A stretch of DNA of 30,138 bases from a virus, in the IMG/VR virus record IMGVR_UViG_3300042375_000676, positions 1-30,138 of that record; one strand, 5' to 3'. Positions 9,750 to 18,847 of the stretch are shown here, one piece after another (position 1 is the first letter of the stretch; every line of letters begins with the position of its first letter). Both the position numbers and the translations under genes were made by a program. The notes under the pieces are model-generated. The model saw nothing but the letters and a program-made list of their open reading frames with translations. It ran no database searches and had not been told where the DNA came from.

Positions 9750-10615
9750 TACTTATAAGATATTTGTGCAGGTGCTGTTATAAATTGAGACACTAGATGA
9801 GTTGTTGAACTGTTATCTAGTATATGTCTCACCTTTAATTCTTTTGCTCTTAGCGTTGCTTTCTTAAAGCTCTTAGGGCCATAGTCCATATTAGCTTGAT
9901 TAACTATCTTATCAATAGAAAGATTTTCACAAGTTGTTCTAAATAATGGAATCTGAGAACTTATCTCTGCAGCCCAGAATGTATTGTACTGATAGAAGTT
10001 ATCACTCTTAGTATAAGTGATAGTTTTACTCTCAGCATTCAATATAGGATACTGCATGTATGCATGTAAGTTATGAAGAGGTTTAGCTACAAGTTCTAAT
10101 ATACCAGAACTCTGCTGTCCGTTATATAAGATAGCTTTATTAAACCATTTATCATTTGTTTCTATTCTTGTATTATCATCAAACACTCCATCAAATATAG
10201 GATAGTATTCATATGCTTTTGTATAATCTTTTACATTCTGTAATATTTCATCTTGGTATTGATACGCAAAAGGATACTCAATAATATATGGTTCTATAGT
10301 TCCATAGAATGTATTATAAAGTCTTATATTAGTTAAGTGTCTCCATAAACAAGCTGTAACAGATTGTGTGTATGTTGTATTTATAAACTCTACAGTATCA
10401 AATGATTCTAATTTAAAAGTATTTTCTATAGTACAATTTCCTACAGATTTTATAATTATAGCATTTACATTATTATTAACTTCATAACTCACTCCTCTAA
10501 TAAGAGTTTTCTTAGGAACATTTTCAGCTATGATATTTCCACGATCATCCAATATGTTGAATGGTCCTGCAGAAGGTCCAGCTTGTTTCAATTTTATTGT
10601 TATAATCTTTGACAT
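9749..10615 (-). CDS. C-terminal part of a split muzzle (tail stabilisation) protein with an N-terminal GPFN domain
   Basis: Residues 1-65 form a small beta domain with GPFNILDDRG (17-26) and a GNCT end (59-62). It is similar to the starts of the 83-aa and 436-aa proteins at 20246-20497 and 20515-21825. From residue 89 (CLWRHLTNIRLYNTFYGTIE) to the end the sequence looks like the C-terminal region of crAss-like muzzle proteins, including EYPFAYQYQDEILQNVKDYT, KWFNKAILYNGQQSSGILEL, NFYQYNTFW, LRAKELKVRHILDN and the ending SQFITAPAQISYK. In relatives, as I remember them, this region is continuous with the muzzle body; here it is a separate gene. The start is in AATTATG context, two bases after the stop of the 525-aa gene. 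Assembly into the tail muzzle beside the other two pieces is inferred. Confidence 0.8.
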   Translation of the reverse strand: MSKIITIKLKQAGPSAGPFNILDDRGNIIAENVPKKTLIRGVSYEVNNNVNAIIIKSVGNCTIENTFKLESFDTVEFINTTYTQSVTACLWRHLTNIRLYNTFYGTIEPYIIEYPFAYQYQDEILQNVKDYTKAYEYYPIFDGVFDDNTRIETNDKWFNKAILYNGQQSSGILELVAKPLHNLHAYMQYPILNAESKTITYTKSDNFYQYNTFWAAEISSQIPLFRTTCENLSIDKIVNQANMDYGPKSFKKATLRAKELKVRHILDNSSTTHLVSQFITAPAQISYK

Positions 10616-10617
10616 AA

Positions 10618-12195
10618 TTATGGAGCAGTAGTGGTTGTTGTTGTTGTTATATCAGCTATAGAACTTATCACACAGCTTCCTACTTGAGTAGCTGAATTTA
10701 AAGCAGTTACAGTTATACTTGATGTATCTGTAATATTTCTATATGTATCAATGATTGATTGAGGATTAGATTTAATTATTACATAAATATTTCCATCTAC
10801 ATCTGTTACATATATGTTACACTGACATTCGTATATAGAAGTAGGAGAGAATGCACCTACATTAATATCTACTAAAAGTGTTCCTGTAGCATAGTCATAT
10901 TCTGATATGTAATAATCTAATGTTACACTATCTTTGTTGATAATTAATAACTCACCAGTTTGTACATATAACATATTACCTTGTGCCACTCTATTTGTTT
11001 GTAATGTAAACTTAATAGTGTTAGATGCAGTTAATGTAGCGATGTCTAATTCTGTAACCTCTTGTGGAGATGGTGCATCATTTACAGCAATCAATGTAGT
11101 GTCATCTAAAGCAACTATTCCTGATGATGTAGTAAATCCACCTGAGAAAGAAATTGCTCTGTTAAATGTAGCATTAAATGGAGATAGAGTGATATCCCAT
11201 TCTTGTATATCAGTATCAATAGACCAAAGCTTATTAGTTGTCATAGCTATTCCTAGAGATGATATATATCCTGGAACATCTATAGGTTGTATAGAATCAG
11301 TGATACTATTAACATAATAGTAAACAACATCACCTGATGTAAATAATATACCACAACATTCTGAAATAACTGGAGGTAATGTAGTAGTGGTGGTAGTAGT
11401 CTCACAACCACAGTTTGATATTTCTACAATAATACCATCTACAATATGATATATGTAATCTTGAATAGAATACATATTAGGTAGAGTTGATACACTATAC
11501 CAACCATCTGGTAAATAAGTACAATAAATAAATGCTGCATTATATACATACTCTCCTAATATAGGAAGAGCTGTTACATCTTGCGTAGTGTATGTAGCTC
11601 CAAAGAAAGAAGTTAATACTATATCTACATTATCAGGACTTAAAGATGTTTGTACAACTGGTACAGCATCACATGCATCCTGAAGAGTTAATGAAGAATC
11701 AACTGGAGGATCTATTCCTATTGTATATCCTTGAACAAATGTAAATACATTTAGATCTGTAGGTGTAAGACATACAGTGGTGGTACTTGTTGTAGTTGGA
11801 TAAACTGTAATCACTCCTGTTCCATCTAATTCACAATCTGTTGTTACACCAAATCCATCTAAATCACAATACAATAATGTAGTGGTATGCGTAGTGGTTG
11901 GTTGTGGTGCTCCTGTAGTAGTTGTTGTAGTGCTTGGTGGTAAAGGTTTTGTCATAATTCCAACAAGAGCTTGAAATCCTCCTCCAGCAGAAGAATCATC
12001 ACAACATCCATTAAGTCCTGAATAAAAGAAATTATTTTCTCCTATATAAAAATTAGGAATATAAGTATGAAAAGAAATCCAACTTCCAGTATTTAAATTA
12101 TATGACATGGTCCAAGATTTATTACAAAAATAATCTGGATCTGATAAGTAAACTTTCGTTCTTATTACTACTGGTATTTTATTTTCGTCAGCCAT
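10618..12195 (-). CDS. Middle part of a split muzzle protein carrying Thr-linked beta domains, poly-Thr tail
   Basis: Residues 14-64 (KVYLSDPDYFCNKSW, SWISFHTYIPNFYIGENNFF, LNGCC) resemble a segment near the C-terminal third of crAss-like muzzle proteins. After it come Thr-rich linkers (88-106, 134-140, 266-272) separating inserted modules: a small C(D/E)LDGxGV double repeat (110-131), a beta domain (142-262) and a beta-rich domain (279-510) whose repeating strand pattern suggests a propeller or sandwich. The protein ends ITTTTTTTAP. No signal peptide or enzyme motif is visible. The simplest reading is that receptor-binding or decorating cassettes were inserted into the muzzle gene, which now ends here; the rest of the muzzle begins two bases later in another frame. 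The role in adsorption is inferred. A misassembly or sequencing frameshift is less likely because new domains, not just frame changes, lie at the breaks. Confidence 0.78.
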   Translation of the reverse strand: MADENKIPVVIRTKVYLSDPDYFCNKSWTMSYNLNTGSWISFHTYIPNFYIGENNFFYSGLNGCCDDSSAGGGFQALVGIMTKPLPPSTTTTTTGAPQPTTTHTTTLLYCDLDGFGVTTDCELDGTGVITVYPTTTSTTTVCLTPTDLNVFTFVQGYTIGIDPPVDSSLTLQDACDAVPVVQTSLSPDNVDIVLTSFFGATYTTQDVTALPILGEYVYNAAFIYCTYLPDGWYSVSTLPNMYSIQDYIYHIVDGIIVEISNCGCETTTTTTTLPPVISECCGILFTSGDVVYYYVNSITDSIQPIDVPGYISSLGIAMTTNKLWSIDTDIQEWDITLSPFNATFNRAISFSGGFTTSSGIVALDDTTLIAVNDAPSPQEVTELDIATLTASNTIKFTLQTNRVAQGNMLYVQTGELLIINKDSVTLDYYISEYDYATGTLLVDINVGAFSPTSIYECQCNIYVTDVDGNIYVIIKSNPQSIIDTYRNITDTSSITVTALNSATQVGSCVISSIADITTTTTTTAP

Positions 12196-12208
12196 TGTTA
12201 ATCTTTTA

Positions 12209-15200
12209 TTATGGTGTTGTAGTAGTCGTGGTACTTGTAGTGATAGGTTGATTAGTATAAACTATTGACTCAACATAAAACTCTTTAGTTATAGGATCAT
12301 ATTTTACATCTTTATCAATAGGAATATAATCTTGTTTTGTAATTATCACTCTATCAAACTTACTATCATATACACCATGAAGTCCTATTCCAGTATAGTT
12401 ATTATCTATATCAACATTAGGAAAGAATCTAAGTATTTCAAATGCTAAGTGATCTGTCATAAATCTATTTACACCAGAACCAACTGCTGTAAGATCTTTA
12501 GCTCCTTCATTAGTTATTAAAAACACTTGTCCTCTTTTAGCATCTACAGTTACTTGTCCTTGTGGTATCTTCAATAAGAACTTATTCTGACTTCCTACAT
12601 ATCCAAGATCTGTTTCAGCAAAATCAATAGGTGGAGTTTCTCCAAATAATTTAGTTCCTCCTAAATAAGCAGCTTTTGGATTTGTAGAATCCATTGTTAA
12701 TAATTTGTTATACAACAATGATTTGTTTTCAAATCTAGCAAGTACAGCTTTATCCTGAATACCATCTAATGATGTAAGCTTTCCATAGTTTTGAGGAAAA
12801 TCAAATAATGCTAATGGGGCATAACTTAACCAATTGTTAACTCTTATATCAGCATTTTGTTCTTGTGAATCAGAATAGATTGCTCTAAATGGATAATATG
12901 TATAACATAATTGACTAGTCCAATCTGCTGGTAGATGTGAAAAGAAGTTTTCTTTATTCTGTTTAGAGAATGTTACATTATAATAATATGTATTATCATA
13001 AGCAATTGTTGTAAACTCTTCTTGTACCCAATCATCAGGAATACCTGTAGATACATGTGGCCAGAAGTTTCCTTCTCTATCATTGAATGCTTGTCTTAAA
13101 TTTAAATTATAAGAAGTCTCACAATAAAAATTAGGAATACCATATGCAAATAAATAAAACTTACCATCATAAAATGTTCTATATGTACCAGCTGGTCCTC
13201 CAACAGTTGTAGGAGCTTTACTAGGATCACTAGGACAATCAAAGTTGTGAGCTTTAATTGATATAATGTTAGTCATTGTTTGGTAGTTATACAAAATAGA
13301 TCTAGCAGAATGCCAGAATTTTGGATAAGCTACGTTACCTATTTCATCATAGAATATATCACTATCATCTAATCCATTCACTCTATTATCTATAAAGAAT
13401 GGAAGTTTTGTTTTGTATGCAAATCTAGAAATAAATGTATCTCCACCAAACACTACATCATTTGAAAAACCACTATCAAAAAATCTTTGGAATCCTGTGT
13501 CAATTGTTTCATATGAATATATTTGTCCCCATTGGTTTACAAATATATTTTTCAATGAAGCATAATATACTACAGTTGTAATGTCTTGTTCTTTCTCAGG
13601 TGTGTTACAATAGTTTCTACCTGTAAGAGGATCTATATTACTAGAGATTGTGAATCTAGATTTATCTGTAATTAAAGATGTACCTAATGAATTAACAAGT
13701 GTTGGTGTTTTATCAGGGAATGGTAATGGCACTACTGAATTAGTTAATGCACCTTTTGTTCTTAAATAAATAGAAGACTCTCTTTGGTAGTTATTAATGT
13801 TTTTATCATCTCCAATATTTTGAACTCCTGGAATCATATAAGATTTTAAATCAAGAGGTCTTTGTTTAATACCAACATTTCCATTAATATCTGCAGTGTT
13901 ATTATTTATATCTGAATAGTAATCATAGTTAGCTACAGAGTTAAATGAATACGCATAATTCTTTCTTGTAATACCATTTACATAAATAGTTAGATATGCT
14001 TGGTATGCTGTAAATACAGCTGTTATATCTAGACCACCAATAGTAAATGATGCTTTTAATGCATCTTCTTGAACCTCTTTAGAAAGAAGTCTATATTTAG
14101 CATTACCTTTCACTTTGACAAAATGTGCTCTACCTCCACCAAACATTACATTTTCTAACTTAAGAACATCTCCTAAGAATGGTTGTGCAAAAGAAGTTTC
14201 AGGAGAATTAAACACTTGTCTATATCTAGAACTATCACTAGTTATAGGAGGAAGTGGTTTAGGATCTCCACAGAATGCATTAAGTGGTGATCTTCTTCCA
14301 TACTCTCTTCCTGGAACTACATTTCCAAAAGGAGTTAATGTATTTGGAGGAAACTGTCCTAATGGGGGTGTTACAAAAGGTTGCTTAGTTGCACAAGGAG
14401 CAGGTTGTAAATCTTGTTCTTTAAAAGGAACTGAGTTTAAATCTAATCTTTGAACATATACAGGACCAATAGCACCTGCACAAGGATAAGGCATCCATCC
14501 CCCCCAATTTAAAGTTTTAAGAGGTTGATTATCATTAGTCCAACGAGTATTACTTCTTAATTTATAACAACTAACACCTGCGCATGCATTATTAACATAC
14601 CACACATCATAGTTACCAGGACCTATTGTTGCTTTACCACTTAAATATATTGGTCTTGTTAAAGAACAAAATTCATAAGTTTCATTAGCAACCATTTGTT
14701 TAATTACTTGTTCACCAGTTTCTGGCTCAAAATAACTATAATCACCTGACTCAGTACATACAACCATCCATGGTTCTGTTTGTCCTAATACAGCATATGA
14801 ATTACTACTTGCTAATAAGAATGGATCTGTATTAAGATCGTTATATGGATAGTTTGGATAGTATAAAGTTTGATCTTGTCTTTGGTATGTTCCTACATTA
14901 CGGAGCATTCCTTTAGCTACAATAGATTTATTTGTATTTCTATTACCTCTTACAATTTTAAATCCTACAACATCATCTTTTTGATCTTGTGTAAGACCTG
15001 TTGATGTTTGTATAAGTGTTTCTATTTGTTTAATATTAACTTTTACACCTAATGGATATACAGCATTATTTTGCATCACTGGTTGAAACCCAGGAGTTAA
15101 TGAATATACAGGATTCTCAAATATAGGACTTACAAGAACATCTGGAAACTTATGATGTCTAATAGGTTTACCAGCAAGATCACCCCATACATCAACATTA

Positions 15201-16654
15201 CAAGGATACTCTTCTGTAGACTCCCAATAAGCAAACTCACCATATTGATATGGTGTAGCATTATTAATATTAGGACCAGTAGCATTACCTATGACAGTAG
15301 CTGTATTATATATTTTCCAATAAGAACTATATCCTATTCCTGTAACAGGATCGATATAATCAGGCTCACCTATAAAATCAGCATTAGTATTTGGTACATC
15401 TGGATATTGTAAATCAGCATAAGTTAATGTTCTTCCAGGAATATGGAACCCATCTGTTTGTTTTCCATTCTTTAATAAGAATACAATCTCAAATGCATAC
15501 ACCTCATCACGTAGATATCCACGTAGGTTTGTAGCATTTAATTCATCACCATAATTTTCATTGGAAGGAATTCTGTATGTCTCCCATAATAAATCTATTT
15601 GAGATGCTATTTGTTGATAATTAATTCTATCTATAGATGTAAGATTATCCCATACAAGAACATCTTGTACAGCTGTAAGATCTTGTGCTATATCATAGTA
15701 TGGATACTTCTCAAATATATCTGATGGAGAAAGATTAATAAGTGTATTATTCTGTCCAGTATATGTTATTGTGTCAACTTGATTCTCAATTGAATATGTA
15801 CCAACTAATTCTATAGTGGTAATATTATTAACTGTTTTAATTACAGCTACATTATAATATTGAAATAACCCTGTTGTATCTAAATTAGTAATACTAACTT
15901 CTATAGATCTACCCACTTTATAATCAAATATAGCTGTGGTTAATTGCGTATCAGCAATTGGTGTAGGATTTGTAACAGAGTAATATGATGTGTAAGGATT
16001 ACCAGATGCATTAGCATATTGAATAGCAAACTGATATGTACCAGCAGTAAGATCTCCACCACTAGCTATATCTGATATAGTAAGTTGTGGAATATTAAAA
16101 TTAGGTTGTATTTTTAATTGATTACAATCTAATTGATTTGTATATGTAGGGTCACAAGGATCTGAAGTAGGAGTTTGTAAATATGGAATATTTTCAATAT
16201 CTAAATATCTTCTTGGATTTAATCCATCTGTCCAATATATTTCTGTAGTGCAATTACTTATTTTATGTACAACTTTATGTATAGGATTGTTCTCATTAAA
16301 ATTAAGACATGCAGCTTCTACTAATGTACGGTAGATACAATCATTGTTATCCATATATCCTATTTGACTCATCCCTAGTTGAGGATTTACAACAAAGAAT
16401 ATATGTTTGCTTTTTTCTGCAATAAAGTGTCTACCAATTAACATGTATCCAGAAGGAAAACTTATACAAAGTTCATTCCCTTGTTCATTTTGATAATTAA
16501 TAGAACTTGCATCAAAGTTTTCTAAGGCAGCATTTAATGCATATGTAAGAGTACCTGGTTTAATCTGGTTCAAAGTTTGATCCATATTTAAACCAATAGA
16601 TCCACTATTAATTTCTATCCTTATATTACTTTGTTCTTTTTCTTGATCAGCCAT
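12209..16654 (-). CDS. Tail muzzle / stabilisation protein (main body), poly-Thr tail
   Basis: This 1481-aa protein has the N-terminal pattern of crAss-like muzzle (tail stabilisation, P22 gp10-like) proteins: a Gly-x-Asn-x-Asp start (GLNMDQTLNQIKPGTLTYAL, 17-36), a NEQGN/SFPSGY stretch (56-69), and a strand-rich segment around FFVVNPQLGMSQIGYMDNND. The rest is beta-rich with many Tyr/Asn, as expected for a propeller-bearing tail nozzle. In this family the protein forms the tip of the short tail and guides DNA and cargo outward. It follows the 324-aa ring protein by 5 nt, the usual order. It ends at an FDRVIITKQDYIPIDKDVKY region followed by TSTTTTTTP and stop, whereas relatives as I recall continue into the sequence found here in the next two genes. 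Both later pieces are in different frames. Confidence 0.85.
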   Translation of the reverse strand: MADQEKEQSNIRIEINSGSIGLNMDQTLNQIKPGTLTYALNAALENFDASSINYQNEQGNELCISFPSGYMLIGRHFIAEKSKHIFFVVNPQLGMSQIGYMDNNDCIYRTLVEAACLNFNENNPIHKVVHKISNCTTEIYWTDGLNPRRYLDIENIPYLQTPTSDPCDPTYTNQLDCNQLKIQPNFNIPQLTISDIASGGDLTAGTYQFAIQYANASGNPYTSYYSVTNPTPIADTQLTTAIFDYKVGRSIEVSITNLDTTGLFQYYNVAVIKTVNNITTIELVGTYSIENQVDTITYTGQNNTLINLSPSDIFEKYPYYDIAQDLTAVQDVLVWDNLTSIDRINYQQIASQIDLLWETYRIPSNENYGDELNATNLRGYLRDEVYAFEIVFLLKNGKQTDGFHIPGRTLTYADLQYPDVPNTNADFIGEPDYIDPVTGIGYSSYWKIYNTATVIGNATGPNINNATPYQYGEFAYWESTEEYPCNVDVWGDLAGKPIRHHKFPDVLVSPIFENPVYSLTPGFQPVMQNNAVYPLGVKVNIKQIETLIQTSTGLTQDQKDDVVGFKIVRGNRNTNKSIVAKGMLRNVGTYQRQDQTLYYPNYPYNDLNTDPFLLASSNSYAVLGQTEPWMVVCTESGDYSYFEPETGEQVIKQMVANETYEFCSLTRPIYLSGKATIGPGNYDVWYVNNACAGVSCYKLRSNTRWTNDNQPLKTLNWGGWMPYPCAGAIGPVYVQRLDLNSVPFKEQDLQPAPCATKQPFVTPPLGQFPPNTLTPFGNVVPGREYGRRSPLNAFCGDPKPLPPITSDSSRYRQVFNSPETSFAQPFLGDVLKLENVMFGGGRAHFVKVKGNAKYRLLSKEVQEDALKASFTIGGLDITAVFTAYQAYLTIYVNGITRKNYAYSFNSVANYDYYSDINNNTADINGNVGIKQRPLDLKSYMIPGVQNIGDDKNINNYQRESSIYLRTKGALTNSVVPLPFPDKTPTLVNSLGTSLITDKSRFTISSNIDPLTGRNYCNTPEKEQDITTVVYYASLKNIFVNQWGQIYSYETIDTGFQRFFDSGFSNDVVFGGDTFISRFAYKTKLPFFIDNRVNGLDDSDIFYDEIGNVAYPKFWHSARSILYNYQTMTNIISIKAHNFDCPSDPSKAPTTVGGPAGTYRTFYDGKFYLFAYGIPNFYCETSYNLNLRQAFNDREGNFWPHVSTGIPDDWVQEEFTTIAYDNTYYYNVTFSKQNKENFFSHLPADWTSQLCYTYYPFRAIYSDSQEQNADIRVNNWLSYAPLALFDFPQNYGKLTSLDGIQDKAVLARFENKSLLYNKLLTMDSTNPKAAYLGGTKLFGETPPIDFAETDLGYVGSQNKFLLKIPQGQVTVDAKRGQVFLITNEGAKDLTAVGSGVNRFMTDHLAFEILRFFPNVDIDNNYTGIGLHGVYDSKFDRVIITKQDYIPIDKDVKYDPITKEFYVESIVYTNQPITTSTTTTTTP

Positions 16655-16659
16655 AGTTT

Positions 16660-17634
16660 TTAGTTATTACGTCTTCTACCATATCTATTAGTACGGTTAG
16701 GAAGTTCATACATATTGAATCTATTAAGATCGTTTTTAATTCTTCTTTGCTTCTCCCAAGGAGTTTGTTTCTTCATTTCAATCTCAGCCATGATGTAAGA
16801 TTCTTCATAAGCTTGTTTATGATATAACATCTTTTGTTGTAACTGATTGAAAGTTTCATCATTAGTTTGATTAGTAAGAGTTTCAAATATCTTGAATTTA
16901 AGAAACGCTTCTACATATTCTCTAATACGATAGTTATCAGGAATCATTTGATTTCCTATTTGATCATACTCTGTAGCATAGAATAATAAGTGTACCACAC
17001 CATTTCTAAAATTAGTTACAAACTTATTGTCTCTAATATCAAATGAGTCATAACTAGCAGCACCAGGAGTGAATTCATGAATAGGAGGAGCTTCTGCATA
17101 GAAGTCCCAATTGTTAGTGTATTCCACTCCACAGTTTTGTCTTGCAGATATATTACCAGGCTTAAGTAAATACTCGTGAGTAAATCCTCTAGCTACAGTG
17201 TTGTTTGTTTTATATACAGCTTGTACTAATACAGGCATACATGTACCATCACATTGTGGAACTTGACAACCAGGTTGATTACAAGGAGTTCCTCCAATAG
17301 TTAATGGAGCCACTTGAATAGTTGTAGCTGAAGCAGCTTGAGAATAGAATGAATTAGCTGATTGATATGGGTATCCTGCAACTTCTGTACACATCCAAGC
17401 TTCTCTTACAGCATAAAAGTTATCAGGGAGTCTAGCTTGGTAATCTTCTATAAATAAGACTTCTTCACTTATTACAAAGGTAGTTCTTCCTAACTTCTTA
17501 AGACACTTATCTAAGTAGGTAGGAAATAAAAGATCATCCACTGCACCAGTATCAAAGTAACTTTTAAGTTCTTCTTTAACTGTTGAGTAGACAGGCTCTG
17601 GGGATACAAAATTATATTTATAGTAATATGACAT
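16660..17634 (-). CDS. Ring / tail tubular (head-tail connector) protein, 324 aa
   Basis: The N-terminal part (about 15-90) has the look of connector proteins of the P22 gp4 / crAss Ttub kind: FPTYLDKCLKKLGRTTFVIS, then IEDYQARLPDNFYAVREAWM. A Cys-rich loop follows at about 118-132 (CNQPGCQVPQCDGTCMP). A hydrophobic helix (RNGVVHLLFYATEY) and a helical, basic C-terminus (KQTPWEKQRRIKNDLNRF onward) finish it. It sits immediately before the muzzle gene and after two other connector-like genes, the standard position for a ring protein between portal and muzzle. The assignment is by family memory and position; which of the four known ring types it is cannot be decided here. Confidence 0.78.
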   Translation of the reverse strand: MSYYYKYNFVSPEPVYSTVKEELKSYFDTGAVDDLLFPTYLDKCLKKLGRTTFVISEEVLFIEDYQARLPDNFYAVREAWMCTEVAGYPYQSANSFYSQAASATTIQVAPLTIGGTPCNQPGCQVPQCDGTCMPVLVQAVYKTNNTVARGFTHEYLLKPGNISARQNCGVEYTNNWDFYAEAPPIHEFTPGAASYDSFDIRDNKFVTNFRNGVVHLLFYATEYDQIGNQMIPDNYRIREYVEAFLKFKIFETLTNQTNDETFNQLQQKMLYHKQAYEESYIMAEIEMKKQTPWEKQRRIKNDLNRFNMYELPNRTNRYGRRRNN

Positions 17635-17640
17635 AGTTCA

Positions 17641-18117
17641 TTATTTTTTCCATTCTCGGTAAATATTTTGGTACTTGTCGCTGGTTTTTAGATAGTGTGA
17701 TAAAAGTCTTGAAGTGAGTCTAGAAGGTTTGAAATACCATAGGTCAGAGTTTTTGAAACGTGCTGTTGGTTTAAACCACATCCAACCAAAAAAATAACCT
17801 TCCGTATGATAATTAAAGTTATAAATAACTTTTCCTTTCTCTTTAGTTTTCTGCCAATCGATTGGTAAGTTAATAAACTCTTTTCCATCAGCTAGTTTTA
17901 TTTTTCTTCTTTTCTTTTTATTGATAGAGAACTCTCCAAACCCATAAGGTAGTTTTGCTTTCTCACCTGTTTCTAATATATACTCTTTAAAGAATTCATT
18001 GTAAGTGTAGATAATATTTCTCCACTCATCATACGTAAGAGTTATAGAAGGGTGTTTTTTGCAGAACTGATTATAGTTGTCTTTGCTAGAGCTTCTCCAA
18101 TCAATCTTTGTTCTCAT
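17641..18117 (-). CDS. Conserved crAss-like tail-module protein with HU/IHF-like GFGEF segment, 158 aa
   Basis: A basic protein of 158 aa. Residues 38-75 (NEFFKEYILETGEKAKLPYG, then FGEFSINKKKRRK) resemble the beta-arm start of HU/IHF-type domains (ge-v-l-GFG-F). The remainder ends in FKPSRLTSRLLSHYLK and lacks the rest of that fold. IHF-like subunits are reported in crAss-like structural modules, so the resemblance may be real, but DNA binding is not shown. Its start shares one base with the stop of the 242-aa gene (18117), and 6 nt separate it from the ring protein downstream, so coupled translation is likely. It may instead be another ring or connector component. Confidence 0.72.
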   Translation of the reverse strand: MRTKIDWRSSSKDNYNQFCKKHPSITLTYDEWRNIIYTYNEFFKEYILETGEKAKLPYGFGEFSINKKKRRKIKLADGKEFINLPIDWQKTKEKGKVIYNFNYHTEGYFFGWMWFKPTARFKNSDLWYFKPSRLTSRLLSHYLKTSDKYQNIYREWKK

Positions 18118-18845
18118 TAATTAGTTGGTTTTGAGTTTGGTGATTGACCATCTATTCCTTCTTGACTAGTATCAGTTTTAAGATTGAAGTATGTAGATAG
18201 AAGTTTTTGAGATGTAAGTTGTAGTACTTGTTGTTCTAAATATCCAGGAAGAGGAAACTCTTTATCTAATGGATTCTTACATAGTTCTTCAGTAGTGTAT
18301 TCTGGAGTTCCACATCCACATTCTGGATACATGATTTCATTTTCTACATCTTCTTCAAATAATGCAACAAATCTAATTGCTTTAAGTAAAGGATTGTTTA
18401 CATATAGATATCCATTAGATATCCAATAGTATTCTTCTTTCTTGATTATAGGAAGCTTTAAAAGATTTATATATCTATTGATAGTTATTTCTTTTAACTT
18501 TTTTCCTACACCACTCATAGCATTAATGGAATAAACTCCTTGTATTACATATTGGTAATTACCTTCTGATATACGTGGAAGTTTAAACTTAGTTCTAGCT
18601 ATAGTACATTCATCTACATAATTACAACATTCAGAAATAGATACCTCTACCATTTCCAAACAAGGAATGGTAGTAAATAATGTATCAGTTGCCCAAAGCT
18701 TTCTTAGATTGGTTTCTCTCTTTATAAGTAATAAAGAGTTGTTTCTTATCTCAGATGCAATTGCTCTATCTGTAATAAGACTATCTGTAGAAAGTATCTT
18801 GTGGACACTTCTAACATCTGATACTAATTTTCTTAATGTTGCCAT
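18117..18845 (-). CDS. crAss-like ring/connector protein, 242 aa
   Basis: The N-terminal helix (RKLVSDVRSVHKILSTDSLI) and the segment DRAIASEIRNNSLLLIKRET are of a type I recognise from crAss-like ring proteins that stack under the portal. A strand-rich middle follows with a CLEMVEVSISECCNYVDECT stretch (58-77). The C-terminal part has a Cys pair (CGCGTPE, about 177) and a helix (LEQQVLQLTSQKLLSTYF), then a polar tail. It sits between the phosphoesterase and the 158-aa gene with almost no spacing. The start is in AATTATG context. Structural role by family memory and order; the exact ring is unknown. Confidence 0.78.
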   Translation of the reverse strand: MATLRKLVSDVRSVHKILSTDSLITDRAIASEIRNNSLLLIKRETNLRKLWATDTLFTTIPCLEMVEVSISECCNYVDECTIARTKFKLPRISEGNYQYVIQGVYSINAMSGVGKKLKEITINRYINLLKLPIIKKEEYYWISNGYLYVNNPLLKAIRFVALFEEDVENEIMYPECGCGTPEYTTEELCKNPLDKEFPLPGYLEQQVLQLTSQKLLSTYFNLKTDTSQEGIDGQSPNSKPTN

Positions 18846-18847
18846 AA

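Noticed and set aside
12196-12262. Possible programmed frameshift fusing the muzzle body to the next gene through the poly-Thr tract
   Set aside because: The frame of the 525-aa gene is indeed open through the tract, but the 525-to-288 junction would need the opposite shift, no slippery sequence is present, and poly-Thr tails also end genes with no partner downstream (83-aa, 376-aa).
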